Positions 25,517-32,756 of a DNA stretch of 64,000 nt are shown in pieces. The position numbers were made by a program, and so were the translations under genes. The DNA is from Gluconacetobacter azotocaptans. Its GTDB lineage: Bacteria > Pseudomonadota > Alphaproteobacteria > Acetobacterales > Acetobacteraceae. The notes beneath the pieces were generated by a model. That model was not told where the DNA came from. It did no database searches and saw only the letters and a list, made by a program, of their open reading frames with translations. Numbering within the stretch: the stretch's first letter is position 1; each line of letters begins with the position of its first letter. The stretch lies in contig NZ_JABEQF010000003.1 of NCBI RefSeq assembly GCF_014174355.1, positions 248,001 through 312,000 on the forward strand, written 5' to 3'.

Positions 25517-26272
25517 GTGACCGCTTCAGTCGATCATCTGGCCGGGTCCTTTCTCCGGGTCCGGTCCGGTGCCCCGCCCCTGGCCCGCCTGCCCGAGGGG
25601 TACCGGGTCGTGTCCGCCGCCGACGCCTATGCGGTGCAGCACGAAACCATCCGCGCCCTGGGCGGGCGGATCGCCGGATGGAAGGTCGGGGCACGCACCC
25701 CCGAGGCCGAGCCCTTCGCTGCCCCGATCCTGCAGGCGACCCTGTTCGACGACACCACGGTCCTGCCGCCGGGCCTGTGCCGCCATATCGGCGTCGAGGC
25801 CGAGATCGCCTACCGGTTCGGCCGCGCGTTGCCCCCGCGCGACGAACCCTACACCACCGCCGAAATCCGCGACGCGATCGCCTCGGTCCACACGGCGATC
25901 GAAATCGTGGACACGCGCTTCGTCACCCCCGGCAGCCAGCCGGCGCTGGACCATCTGGCCGACCAGCAGAGCCATGGCGCCCTGTTCGTCGGCCCCGCGG
26001 TCGCCGACTGGCAATCGCTTGTTCCGCTGGAGGAACGGGTGATCCTGACGATCGACGGCAAGGTGGTCGCCGATCATGTCGGCGGCAATTCGGCGGGCGA
26101 CCCCATCCGCACGCTGGTCTGGCTGGCCGGGCACGCCGCGCGGTACGCCGGCGGCCTGGCCGAAGGCGCGATCGTCACCACCGGGTCGACGACCGGCACC
26201 ATCTTCGTCGCACCCGGCGCCCGCGTCAGCGCGACCTTCGCGCATCTGGGCACGCTGTCGATCACCTGCTGA
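25517..26272 (+). CDS. 2-keto-4-pentenoate hydratase / fumarylacetoacetate hydrolase-family protein
   Basis: A 251-residue protein of the MhpD-like branch. Recognisable segments are GGRIAGWKVGA, HIGVEAEIAYRFGRALP with the metal-binding EAE, AIEIVDTRF, and GLAEGAIVTTGSTTG near the C-terminus. The fold hydrates or cleaves 2-keto acids in aromatic or sugar-acid breakdown. The start is GTG 25517 with GGAG 9-10 nt upstream. Its place between the MHS transporter and a 2-hydroxyacid dehydrogenase suggests keto-acid processing in the same pathway. Confidence 0.85.
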   Translation: MTASVDHLAGSFLRVRSGAPPLARLPEGYRVVSAADAYAVQHETIRALGGRIAGWKVGARTPEAEPFAAPILQATLFDDTTVLPPGLCRHIGVEAEIAYRFGRALPPRDEPYTTAEIRDAIASVHTAIEIVDTRFVTPGSQPALDHLADQQSHGALFVGPAVADWQSLVPLEERVILTIDGKVVADHVGGNSAGDPIRTLVWLAGHAARYAGGLAEGAIVTTGSTTGTIFVAPGARVSATFAHLGTLSITC

Positions 26273-26369
26273 CCCTGGCACTGCTGACTCTGGCATCTGC
26301 CGGGCCCGGCCGCCTCAACCCTGTTCCATTCCCCCGCCCGCCATGCCGGGCGAAGACCGGAGACCATGA

Positions 26370-27296
26370 ATGAAACCCGACATTCTCCTGCTCGAACCGA
26401 TGATGCCGCAGATCGAAAAGGCGCTGGACGATGCCTATACCGTGCATCGCTTCACCGACGTGGCGGCCCTGAAGGGGGTCGCGTCGTCCATCCGCGGGAT
26501 TGCGACGGGCGGGGGCGTGGGCGTGCCGCCCGACGTGATGGCGGCATTGCCGGAACTGGGGATCGTGGCGATCAACGGCATCGGTACCGACGCGGTGGAC
26601 CTGAACGTGGCGCGTGAACGCGGCATCCGTGTAACGACGACGCCCGGCGTGCTGACCGCCGATGTCGCCGACATGGCCCTGGGCCTGATCCTGGCGACCT
26701 GCCGTGGGCTGGCGGTCGGCGACCGCTATGTCCGGGCCGGGTCGTGGGGTACGGCGCCGCTGGCGCTGGGCCACACCGTCACGGGACAGAAGATGGGGAT
26801 CCTGGGCCTGGGCCAGGTCGGCCGCGCGATCGCAGCCCGGGGCCAGGCATTCGGCATGCCCATCGCCTATCACGACATCCGCGAATTCCCCGAGACCGGC
26901 TACACCTACCATGCCGACCTGGTCGAACTGGCGCGCGCCAGCGATATCCTTGTCGTCGCGGCGTCCGGCGGCGCGCAATCGCGCAACATCGTCAACCAGG
27001 CGGTGCTGGAAGCCGTGGGCCCCGAGGGCGTGCTGATCAACGTGGCGCGCGGCAGCGTGGTTGACGAGGACGCGCTGGTCGCCGCCCTGCAGGCCGGTAC
27101 GCTGGGTGGCGCCGGGCTGGACGTGTTCCAGCACGAACCGCATGTGCCCGACGCGTTGAAGACGATGGACAATGTCGTGTTGCAGCCCCATCGCGCCAGT
27201 GCCACGGTGGAGACGCGCCTGGCCATGGGCGACCTGGTCGTGCGCAACCTTGCGGCCTGGTTCGCCGGGGAGTCGCTGCTGACCCCGGTCGTGTAG
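26370..27296 (+). CDS. D-isomer-specific 2-hydroxyacid dehydrogenase
   Basis: A 308-residue NAD(P)-dependent dehydrogenase of the glyoxylate/hydroxypyruvate reductase type. The nucleotide site is MGILGLGQVGRAIA. Catalytic residues are seen in order: Arg in ATGGGVGVPPD/INVARGSVVDE, Glu in DVFQHEP and His in LQPHRAS. It probably reduces a 2-keto acid such as hydroxypyruvate or oxidises the matching hydroxyacid. It follows the hydratase by 97 nt on the same strand and is followed by a terminator-like hairpin, which would close the cluster. Confidence 0.9.
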   Translation: MKPDILLLEPMMPQIEKALDDAYTVHRFTDVAALKGVASSIRGIATGGGVGVPPDVMAALPELGIVAINGIGTDAVDLNVARERGIRVTTTPGVLTADVADMALGLILATCRGLAVGDRYVRAGSWGTAPLALGHTVTGQKMGILGLGQVGRAIAARGQAFGMPIAYHDIREFPETGYTYHADLVELARASDILVVAASGGAQSRNIVNQAVLEAVGPEGVLINVARGSVVDEDALVAALQAGTLGGAGLDVFQHEPHVPDALKTMDNVVLQPHRASATVETRLAMGDLVVRNLAAWFAGESLLTPVV

Positions 27297-27303
27297 CATG
27301 AGG

Positions 27304-27335
27304 ACGCCCCGGTGCGGTTCCCGGCCCCGGGGCGT
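27304..27335 (+). terminator. GC-rich hairpin after the 2-hydroxyacid dehydrogenase
   Basis: ACGCCCCGG (27304-27312) pairs with CCGGGGCGT (27327-27335), loop 14 nt, 7 nt after the stop. No T run follows. Confidence 0.5.
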
Positions 27336-27367
27336 GTCGGGGCCTGGGACCACAGGAAGGGTTTTCG

Positions 27368-27871
27368 GTGCATTCATCGCCTGACACGGGGCCTGACGCG
27401 GGGCCGGGAACCCTGGCCCATGTCATCCTCGACGACCTGGATGACGGGCAACTGGCCAGCCAGACCCGGCGGCACGAGGTCGACCAGGCGATCGCCGACC
27501 TGCGGCAGACGGCCCGTTTCATGCCCGAGGGGCTGACCGGGCCGTTCAACCTGCATCTGTCGGTCCAGACCAACGGGCTGATCTTCGACCTGCGTCACGC
27601 CGACGACGACCGGCCGTTGCGGATCTATCGGGTCTCGCTGATGCCGTTCCGGCGGCTGATCAAGGATTACATCCTGCTGGTCGACAGTTTCGACGAAGCG
27701 GTGACCGAGGGCAACACGATGCGGGTCCGCGCCATAGATATGGGGCGGCGCGGCCTGCATAATGACGGCGCCGAACTGATGATCGCTCGTCTGCGGGGCA
27801 AGATCGAAATGGATGCCGAAACCGCGCGCCGGCTGTTCACCCTGGCCTGCATCCTGCAACAGCGCCGATAG
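27368..27871 (+). CDS. UPF0262 family protein
   Basis: A 167-residue protein matching UPF0262, found almost only in alphaproteobacteria. Conserved segments include LSVQTNGLIFDLR, SLMPFRRLIKDYILLVDSFDEAV, IDMGRRGLHNDGAELMIARL and RRLFTLACIL. The start is GTG 27368 with AGGAAGGG about 8 nt upstream. Its role is unknown. Here it is followed by the convergent RidA gene after only 14 nt. Confidence 0.88.
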   Translation: MHSSPDTGPDAGPGTLAHVILDDLDDGQLASQTRRHEVDQAIADLRQTARFMPEGLTGPFNLHLSVQTNGLIFDLRHADDDRPLRIYRVSLMPFRRLIKDYILLVDSFDEAVTEGNTMRVRAIDMGRRGLHNDGAELMIARLRGKIEMDAETARRLFTLACILQQRR

Positions 27872-27885
27872 GGGAACAGCGGGCC

Positions 27886-28209
27886 TCAGGCGTCGGGCTG
27901 TCCCACCACCAGTTCGATCTCGATCAGGACCTCGGGATCGTCGAAACCGGGGACCAGGCGCAGGGTCGTGGCCGGGCGGCCCGCTCCGAACGCTTCGCGC
28001 AGGTGGGGAAAGCAGGCGGCGAAGCCATCGGTGTTGTTCAGCAGAAAGACAACCCGCGTCACGTCCTGCATGGCATGGCCGCTCCGCGCCAGGACCGCCG
28101 CGCCGTGGTCCAGGGCCAGGCGGCATTGCTCGACCAGGCCGGGGCCGGCCTGGCCGGTTGCCCGGTCGATCCCCGTCAGATGGTGAACATGGATGTCCTG
28201 TCCCGTCAT
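27886..28209 (-). CDS. RidA-family enamine/imine deaminase-like protein
   Basis: A 107-residue YjgF/YER057c/UK114 fold protein. The pattern QCRLALDHGAAVLARSGHAMQDVTRVVFLLNN and the closing PEVLIEIELVVG are typical. RidA proteins hydrolyse reactive enamines or imines such as 2-aminoacrylate. The arginine that binds the carboxylate in archetypal RidA sits in a GRPATTLRLV context here, so a related subgroup is possible. It diverges from hprK; an 8-bp inverted repeat with a 6-bp spacer lies 35 nt upstream. Confidence 0.83.
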   Translation of the reverse strand: MTGQDIHVHHLTGIDRATGQAGPGLVEQCRLALDHGAAVLARSGHAMQDVTRVVFLLNNTDGFAACFPHLREAFGAGRPATTLRLVPGFDDPEVLIEIELVVGQPDA

Positions 28210-28243
28210 GTCGTGCGGACGCTCCTTTGCCTATCGCAAAAAT

Positions 28244-28265
28244 AACGGAATCGTCATATTCCGTT
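28244..28265. promoter_or_regulatory. Palindromic operator-like site between ridA-like gene and hprK
   Basis: AACGGAAT (28244-28251) and ATTCCGTT (28258-28265) are exact complements around a 6-bp spacer. The site lies in the only AT-rich part of the divergent spacer, 35 nt from the RidA start and 115 nt before hprK. Confidence 0.45.
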
Positions 28266-28379
28266 TCCGATGAATTTCAACCGCTGAAATGCGCTTCCGG
28301 TCCAGCCTGTGCCCCTGCGGCCATAACGGCAATGATCATGTCGGTCGTCCGCATGTCGGGACAAGCGGGGAGGGTGAAA

Positions 28380-28832
28380 ATGGATCGGGGCGGTCTGGGC
28401 GGCGTGCAGCTTCATGCAAGCTGCGCCGCGCGCGGCGGGGAAGGCGTCCTGCTGACGGGGCCGTCGGGGGCGGGGAAATCGGACCTGCTGCTGCGGCTGG
28501 TGGATGCCGGCTACGATCTGGTCGCCGACGACCGGGTCGATTTTCTGGACGGGTGGGCCTCGGCCCCGGCGCGTCTGGCGGGGCTGATCGAAGTCCGCGG
28601 CATGGGGATCGCGCGGATGCCGTTCCTGGCCCGCGCGCGCGCCGTGCTGATGGTGCGCCTGGTCGGGCCGGGGCAATGGCCCGACCGCCTGCCGGTGCCC
28701 GGACAGGACGGGGTGACGGGCCTGCCGGAAATCCGGATCGATCCCGCTTTGCCGTCGGCCGTGGCACGGGTCAATCTGGCCCTTGACTGCCTGGATGGGC
28801 GTTGCAAAATGTTAACGTCCGAGCAGATGTGA
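28380..28832 (+). CDS. hprK: HPr kinase/phosphorylase, short alphaproteobacterial form
   Basis: A 150-residue protein holding only the catalytic part of HPr kinase. Walker A is TGPSGAGKSDLLLRL, followed by LVADDRVDF, and the HprK signature region LIEVRGMGI. The N-terminal domain of the Firmicute enzyme is absent, as is normal for alphaproteobacteria. The start at 28380 follows GGGAGG by 7 nt. It should phosphorylate and dephosphorylate Ser58 of the HPr encoded downstream, linking it to carbon or envelope control. Confidence 0.92.
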   Translation: MDRGGLGGVQLHASCAARGGEGVLLTGPSGAGKSDLLLRLVDAGYDLVADDRVDFLDGWASAPARLAGLIEVRGMGIARMPFLARARAVLMVRLVGPGQWPDRLPVPGQDGVTGLPEIRIDPALPSAVARVNLALDCLDGRCKMLTSEQM

Positions 28833-28962
28833 TGCGTGCGGTTCTTTCCTTGCCCGCCCGTTCGGTGTCAGATGCAGGGGCGTCGACTGCCTATCCATGT
28901 GCGGCGCGACGACCGTTCGCGGTTTCCGAACGGTTCGGCCCGTTGTCCAGCCAGGATTTCCC

Positions 28963-30006
28963 GTGACGGATTCTTCACATGACGGAGTGCCGGCGCCACG
29001 TCGCATCCTGCTGGTCACCGGCCTGTCCGGGGCCGGAAAATCCTCGATTCTGCGCATCCTCGAGGATCTGGGCCACGAGGTGATCGACAACCCGCCGCTG
29101 GGCATGCTGGACGAGATCGTGACCCGTGCGGAACAGCCGGTGGCCATCGGCGTGGATTCCCGCACCCGGGGGTTCGACGCCACGGCGGTACTGGCGGCGC
29201 TGGCGCGGCTGCGCGTCAATCCGGAATTGCAGGCCGAACTGATCTATGCGACCGCCGAGGAAAGCGTGCTGCTGCGCCGCTATACCGCGACGCGACGCCG
29301 CCATCCGCTGGCGATGCGCGGCACGGTCAAGGAAGGCATCGAGGCCGAGATCGCGCTGACCGCCCGGCTGCGGGCGGCGGCGGACGTGGTGATCGACACC
29401 TCGGACCTGCCGCCGCCGGAACTGCGGCAGATCGTCGAAACGCGCTTCGGCCAGTGGGGCGGCCGCATGGCCGAGGGCCTGACCGTCGCCCTGATGTCCT
29501 TCGCCTTTCCCGCCGGCCTGCCGCGCGAGGCCGACATGGTCTTCGACGCCCGCTTCCTGCGCAATCCGTACTACGACCCCGCCCTGTCCAGCCTGACGGG
29601 GCTGGACGCCCCGGTCGCGGCCTATGTCGGCGCCGATCCCGATTATCTGCGCTTCCTGGACCAGATCGACGGAATGCTGGACCTGGTGCTGCCGCGCTTC
29701 GTGCGCGAGGGCAAGAAATACGCCACCATCGCCATCGGCTGCTCGGGCGGGCGGCACCGGTCGGTGACGCTGGTCGAAGCCCTGGCCGGACGGCTTGCCG
29801 AGCGTGACAGAACGGAATCTGCCCCCCATATTGAAAAGGCCTCTGGCCCGCCCGATGTGCAATCGGCTATGGCGGATGGGCGGGGGGCATGGCCGGTCAT
29901 CGTCATGCACCGCGAGCTCGCCCGACAGGGACGCTGCAGCTGGCGATGGGCCAGCCGGCCGAAGGAATACGCGACGGACGTCGTGGAAGGACGATATTCT
30001 TCATGA
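28963..30006 (+). CDS. rapZ: RapZ/YvcJ-family nucleotide-binding protein
   Basis: A 347-residue protein. Walker A is VTGLSGAGKSSILRILEDLG, and the C-terminal domain carries ARFLRNPYYDP, YATIAIGCSGGRHRSV and a late HREL. RapZ binds small RNAs in enterobacteria; in other groups it is a nucleotide-binding protein of less certain role. The usual length is about 285-300. The excess here is an approximately 30-residue insert between GGRHRSV and VMHREL plus a tail of about 25 residues. The start is GTG 28963 with AGGA upstream. The end overlaps the EIIA gene by 4 nt. Confidence 0.88.
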   Translation: MTDSSHDGVPAPRRILLVTGLSGAGKSSILRILEDLGHEVIDNPPLGMLDEIVTRAEQPVAIGVDSRTRGFDATAVLAALARLRVNPELQAELIYATAEESVLLRRYTATRRRHPLAMRGTVKEGIEAEIALTARLRAAADVVIDTSDLPPPELRQIVETRFGQWGGRMAEGLTVALMSFAFPAGLPREADMVFDARFLRNPYYDPALSSLTGLDAPVAAYVGADPDYLRFLDQIDGMLDLVLPRFVREGKKYATIAIGCSGGRHRSVTLVEALAGRLAERDRTESAPHIEKASGPPDVQSAMADGRGAWPVIVMHRELARQGRCSWRWASRPKEYATDVVEGRYSS

Positions 30007-30500
30007 TCGGTATGGTTCTCGTCACCCATGGCGAGTTGGGGGAAACCCTGAAACGCGCGATGGAACACGTGGTGGGGCCCCAGCGCCAGTTGTCCACCTT
30101 GAATATCGAGGCCGAGGACGACCCCGTGCTGCGTCGCGGGGATCTGCAGGCGGCGATCGCCGGCGTCGATACTGGCGACGGCGTCCTGTTGCTGACCGAC
30201 ATGTTCGGCAGCACGCCGTCCAACCTGGCGATTTCCACCCTGGAAGACGGACGGGTCGAGGTTCTGGCCGGCGTCAACGTGCCGATGCTGGTGAAGCTGG
30301 CGCAGATCCGCAACGGCCATACGCTGGCCGAATGCGCGGACCTGGCCGAAGGCGCGGGGCGCAAATACATCTCCACCGCCTCGCATCTGCCGCCGCAGTG
30401 CCTGGGCGGCGCGCGCAGCTGCCTGTATGGCGACCGCCCGGCAGAGGTGCCGCCCCAGGTGGCGTACCGCGCCGCGCCGCGGCGGGTCGCCGCCGGCTGA
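30003..30500 (+). CDS. PTS EIIA component, mannose family
   Basis: A 165-residue EIIA(Man)-type protein. The phosphorylated residue is His9 in MVLVTHGELGETL; TDMFGSTPSNLA follows near residues 65-76. The extra C-terminal 30 residues are Pro/Ala/Arg-rich and probably disordered. No EIIB, EIIC or EIID gene is nearby, so this EIIA is likely the regulatory end of a phosphorelay from EI and HPr, as known for alphaproteobacterial 'incomplete' PTS. Confidence 0.9.
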   Translation: MIGMVLVTHGELGETLKRAMEHVVGPQRQLSTLNIEAEDDPVLRRGDLQAAIAGVDTGDGVLLLTDMFGSTPSNLAISTLEDGRVEVLAGVNVPMLVKLAQIRNGHTLAECADLAEGAGRKYISTASHLPPQCLGGARSCLYGDRPAEVPPQVAYRAAPRRVAAG

Positions 30501-30507
30501 TCCGGGC

Positions 30508-30813
30508 ATGTCCACGGCCGGGCTTGATCCCCAGGACCCCGAAGTTCTGTCCGTCACCGTGACCATGGTCAATCGCCGTGGCCTGCATGCGCGCGCGGCG
30601 GCGAAGCTGGTCACGGTGGCCGAGCAGTTCGACGCGAATGTCGAGGTCGCGCGCGCCGACCAGAGCGTCTCGGCCCGTTCGATCATGGGGCTGATGATGC
30701 TGGGCGCGGGACGGGGGGAATCGATCATGCTGCTGGCCACGGGATGGGATGCCCATGCGGCGGTCGAGGCCCTTGTGGCCCTGGTCGAGGCCGGCTTCCA
30801 TGAAGACGACTGA
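30508..30813 (+). CDS. ptsH: HPr phosphocarrier protein
   Basis: A 101-residue HPr. The EI-dependent site is His27 in VNRRGLHARAAAKLV; the HprK-dependent site is Ser58 in VSARSIMGLMMLGAG. Thus both phosphorylation inputs are preserved, in agreement with hprK in the same operon. The start is 7 nt after the EIIA stop. The 15 residues before the HPr fold are a small extension. Confidence 0.93.
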   Translation: MSTAGLDPQDPEVLSVTVTMVNRRGLHARAAAKLVTVAEQFDANVEVARADQSVSARSIMGLMMLGAGRGESIMLLATGWDAHAAVEALVALVEAGFHEDD

Positions 30814-32686
30814 CGGCATGTCCAGCGGCGTTTCGGGCGCCGTCCCCGCCGAAGGACGCGGCCGGCGCGCGCGTGCCGCCGACCGTGGGACCCGGGTGCT
30901 GGCGGAATACCGGCTGGAAGGGGACGCGACCGCGCATGGGGTCGCCATCGGCCCCACGGCGATGGCCGTCGAAGGCCCCGCGCCCGATATCGACGAGGCC
31001 GCGCGCGCCGACGACCCCGCCCACGAACAGGCCCGCCTGACCGAGGCGATCGAACGGTCGATCCGGCAGGTCGAACGCCTGCGCGACCGGCTGGCCCTGC
31101 TGCCCGAGGACAGCAAGCTCGAAATCGGGTCGCTGCTGGAGGTCTATCGCCGGATGCTGGGCCCGTCGCGGCTGCAACGCGGCATCCGGCAGCGTATCGC
31201 CCAGGACGGGCTGCTGGCCGAGGCCGCCGTCCGGCAGGAGGCCGAGGCCCTGGCGCAGGCCATGCTGGGCGGGCCCGGTCGCCCGGCGCCGGCCGGCGAG
31301 GACGCCGCCGCCGCCCAGCGCCGCGCCGGCGAATTCCGCGAGATCGGGCGCCGGCTGGTCCGCAATCTGGGCCAGATGCCTTTCCGTTCGTTCAACGCGC
31401 TGCCCGTGGGCGCGGTGCTGGTGACCGAACAGCTGCGCCCCTCCGACGCCGCCCTGATCGACCCGTCGCGCATCGTCGCGGTGGTGACCGAAGAGGGCGG
31501 GTCGACCGACCATACCGCGATCATGCTGCGCGCGCTGGGCATTCCCGCCGTGCTGGCCGTCCACGGGCTGATGGCGCGGGTGCGCGACGGCGCCACCATC
31601 GTGGTCGACGGCAGCGCCGGCACGGTGGTGATCGACCCCGGCGAGGACACGCTGGCGGCCGCCCGTCGCGGCGTGGCCGACTACGCGCGCGAACGCCAGG
31701 CGCTGGGCCGTCTGCGCCGCCTGCCGGCCAAACTGTCCAGCGGCGAAAAGCTGCAATTGCAGGCCAACCTGGAACTGCCCGCCGAACTGCCGCTGATCGC
31801 GCAGTCCGGTGCGTCGGGCATCGGGCTGCTGCGCACCGAATTCCTGTTCATCAACGCCCAGACGATGCCCGACGAGGACGGACAGGAAGCGGTCTATACC
31901 GAAGTGATCGCGGCGATGGCCGGCGATACCACCACCATCCGCGTCGTCGACTGGGGCGGCGAGAAGCAGAGCGAGGCCCTGACCCGCGCGGGCCTGGCGG
32001 ACGCGGGCGACAATCTCAACCCCGCGCTGGGGGTAAGGGGGCTGCGCCTGCTGCTGCGCCATCCCGCGATCCTCGAAACGCAGTTCGCCGCCATTCTCAG
32101 GGCGTCGGCGGCCGGCCCGGTTCGCGTCATGCTGCCGATGGTGACCTCGGCGCACGAAATCCGCGAGGCGCGCGAGATCTATCATCGCGTCGCCCGCCGC
32201 CTGCGCCGCCGGGGCGTGAAGCTGGGCGACACCCTGCCGCCGCTGGGCATCATGGCGGAAACGCCGGCTGCCGCGATCATGGGCGACGCCCTGGCGCAGG
32301 AGGCCGAGTTCCTGGCCATCGGCACCAACGATCTGACGATGTACACCCTGGCGGTGGACCGGGCCTCGGCCGAGGTCGCGTCGCTGTATCACCCGCTGCA
32401 TCCCGCCGTGCTGCGCCTGATCCAGACGGTGACCGAGGCTGCGCTGCGCCAGTATCGGCCGATCTCGGTCTGTGGCGAGATCGCGGGCGACCCCCGGGTG
32501 GTGCCGCTGCTGATCGGGCTGGGCCTGCGGTCGTTCTCGATGACCGCCTCGGCGGTGCCGCGCGTCAAGCGGGTGGTGCGCGCCCTGTCGTTCGAGGATT
32601 GCCGGCGCCTGGCCCATCGCGTGATGCAGGTGTCGGGCGTCGATGAAGTGACCGCCCTGATCGACGCCTTCGCCGCCGGCGAATGA
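30800..32686 (+). CDS. ptsI: Phosphoenolpyruvate-protein phosphotransferase (enzyme I)
   Basis: A 628-residue EI. The active His is in EEGGSTDHTAIMLRALGIPA; the PEP domain carries GIGLLRTEFLF, IMAETPAAAIM, FLAIGTNDLTMY and the Cys loop SVCGEIAGDP. There is no N-terminal GAF domain, so it is not the PtsP paralog. About 35 residues precede the normal EI start. ATG 30800 overlaps ptsH by 14 nt with GAGG upstream; ATG 30818 is an alternative. It feeds phosphate from PEP to HPr and then EIIA. Confidence 0.92.
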   Translation: MKTTDGMSSGVSGAVPAEGRGRRARAADRGTRVLAEYRLEGDATAHGVAIGPTAMAVEGPAPDIDEAARADDPAHEQARLTEAIERSIRQVERLRDRLALLPEDSKLEIGSLLEVYRRMLGPSRLQRGIRQRIAQDGLLAEAAVRQEAEALAQAMLGGPGRPAPAGEDAAAAQRRAGEFREIGRRLVRNLGQMPFRSFNALPVGAVLVTEQLRPSDAALIDPSRIVAVVTEEGGSTDHTAIMLRALGIPAVLAVHGLMARVRDGATIVVDGSAGTVVIDPGEDTLAAARRGVADYARERQALGRLRRLPAKLSSGEKLQLQANLELPAELPLIAQSGASGIGLLRTEFLFINAQTMPDEDGQEAVYTEVIAAMAGDTTTIRVVDWGGEKQSEALTRAGLADAGDNLNPALGVRGLRLLLRHPAILETQFAAILRASAAGPVRVMLPMVTSAHEIREAREIYHRVARRLRRRGVKLGDTLPPLGIMAETPAAAIMGDALAQEAEFLAIGTNDLTMYTLAVDRASAEVASLYHPLHPAVLRLIQTVTEAALRQYRPISVCGEIAGDPRVVPLLIGLGLRSFSMTASAVPRVKRVVRALSFEDCRRLAHRVMQVSGVDEVTALIDAFAAGE

Positions 32687-32710
32687 TGTCCGGGGCGTGG
32701 TTGGCGTCCG

Positions 32711-32745
32711 GCCAGGGGGCCCTGGTGGGTTCGGGCAAAGCCCGA
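32711..32745. repeat. Modular intergenic hairpin repeat, copy 5 (short)
   Basis: Only the last two modules remain, a degraded CCAGGGGGCCCTGG and TCGGGCAAAGCCCGA. It lies between ptsI and pabB and ends 11 nt before the pabB start codon. Confidence 0.75.
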
Positions 32746-32756
32746 TCATCGCCCCG

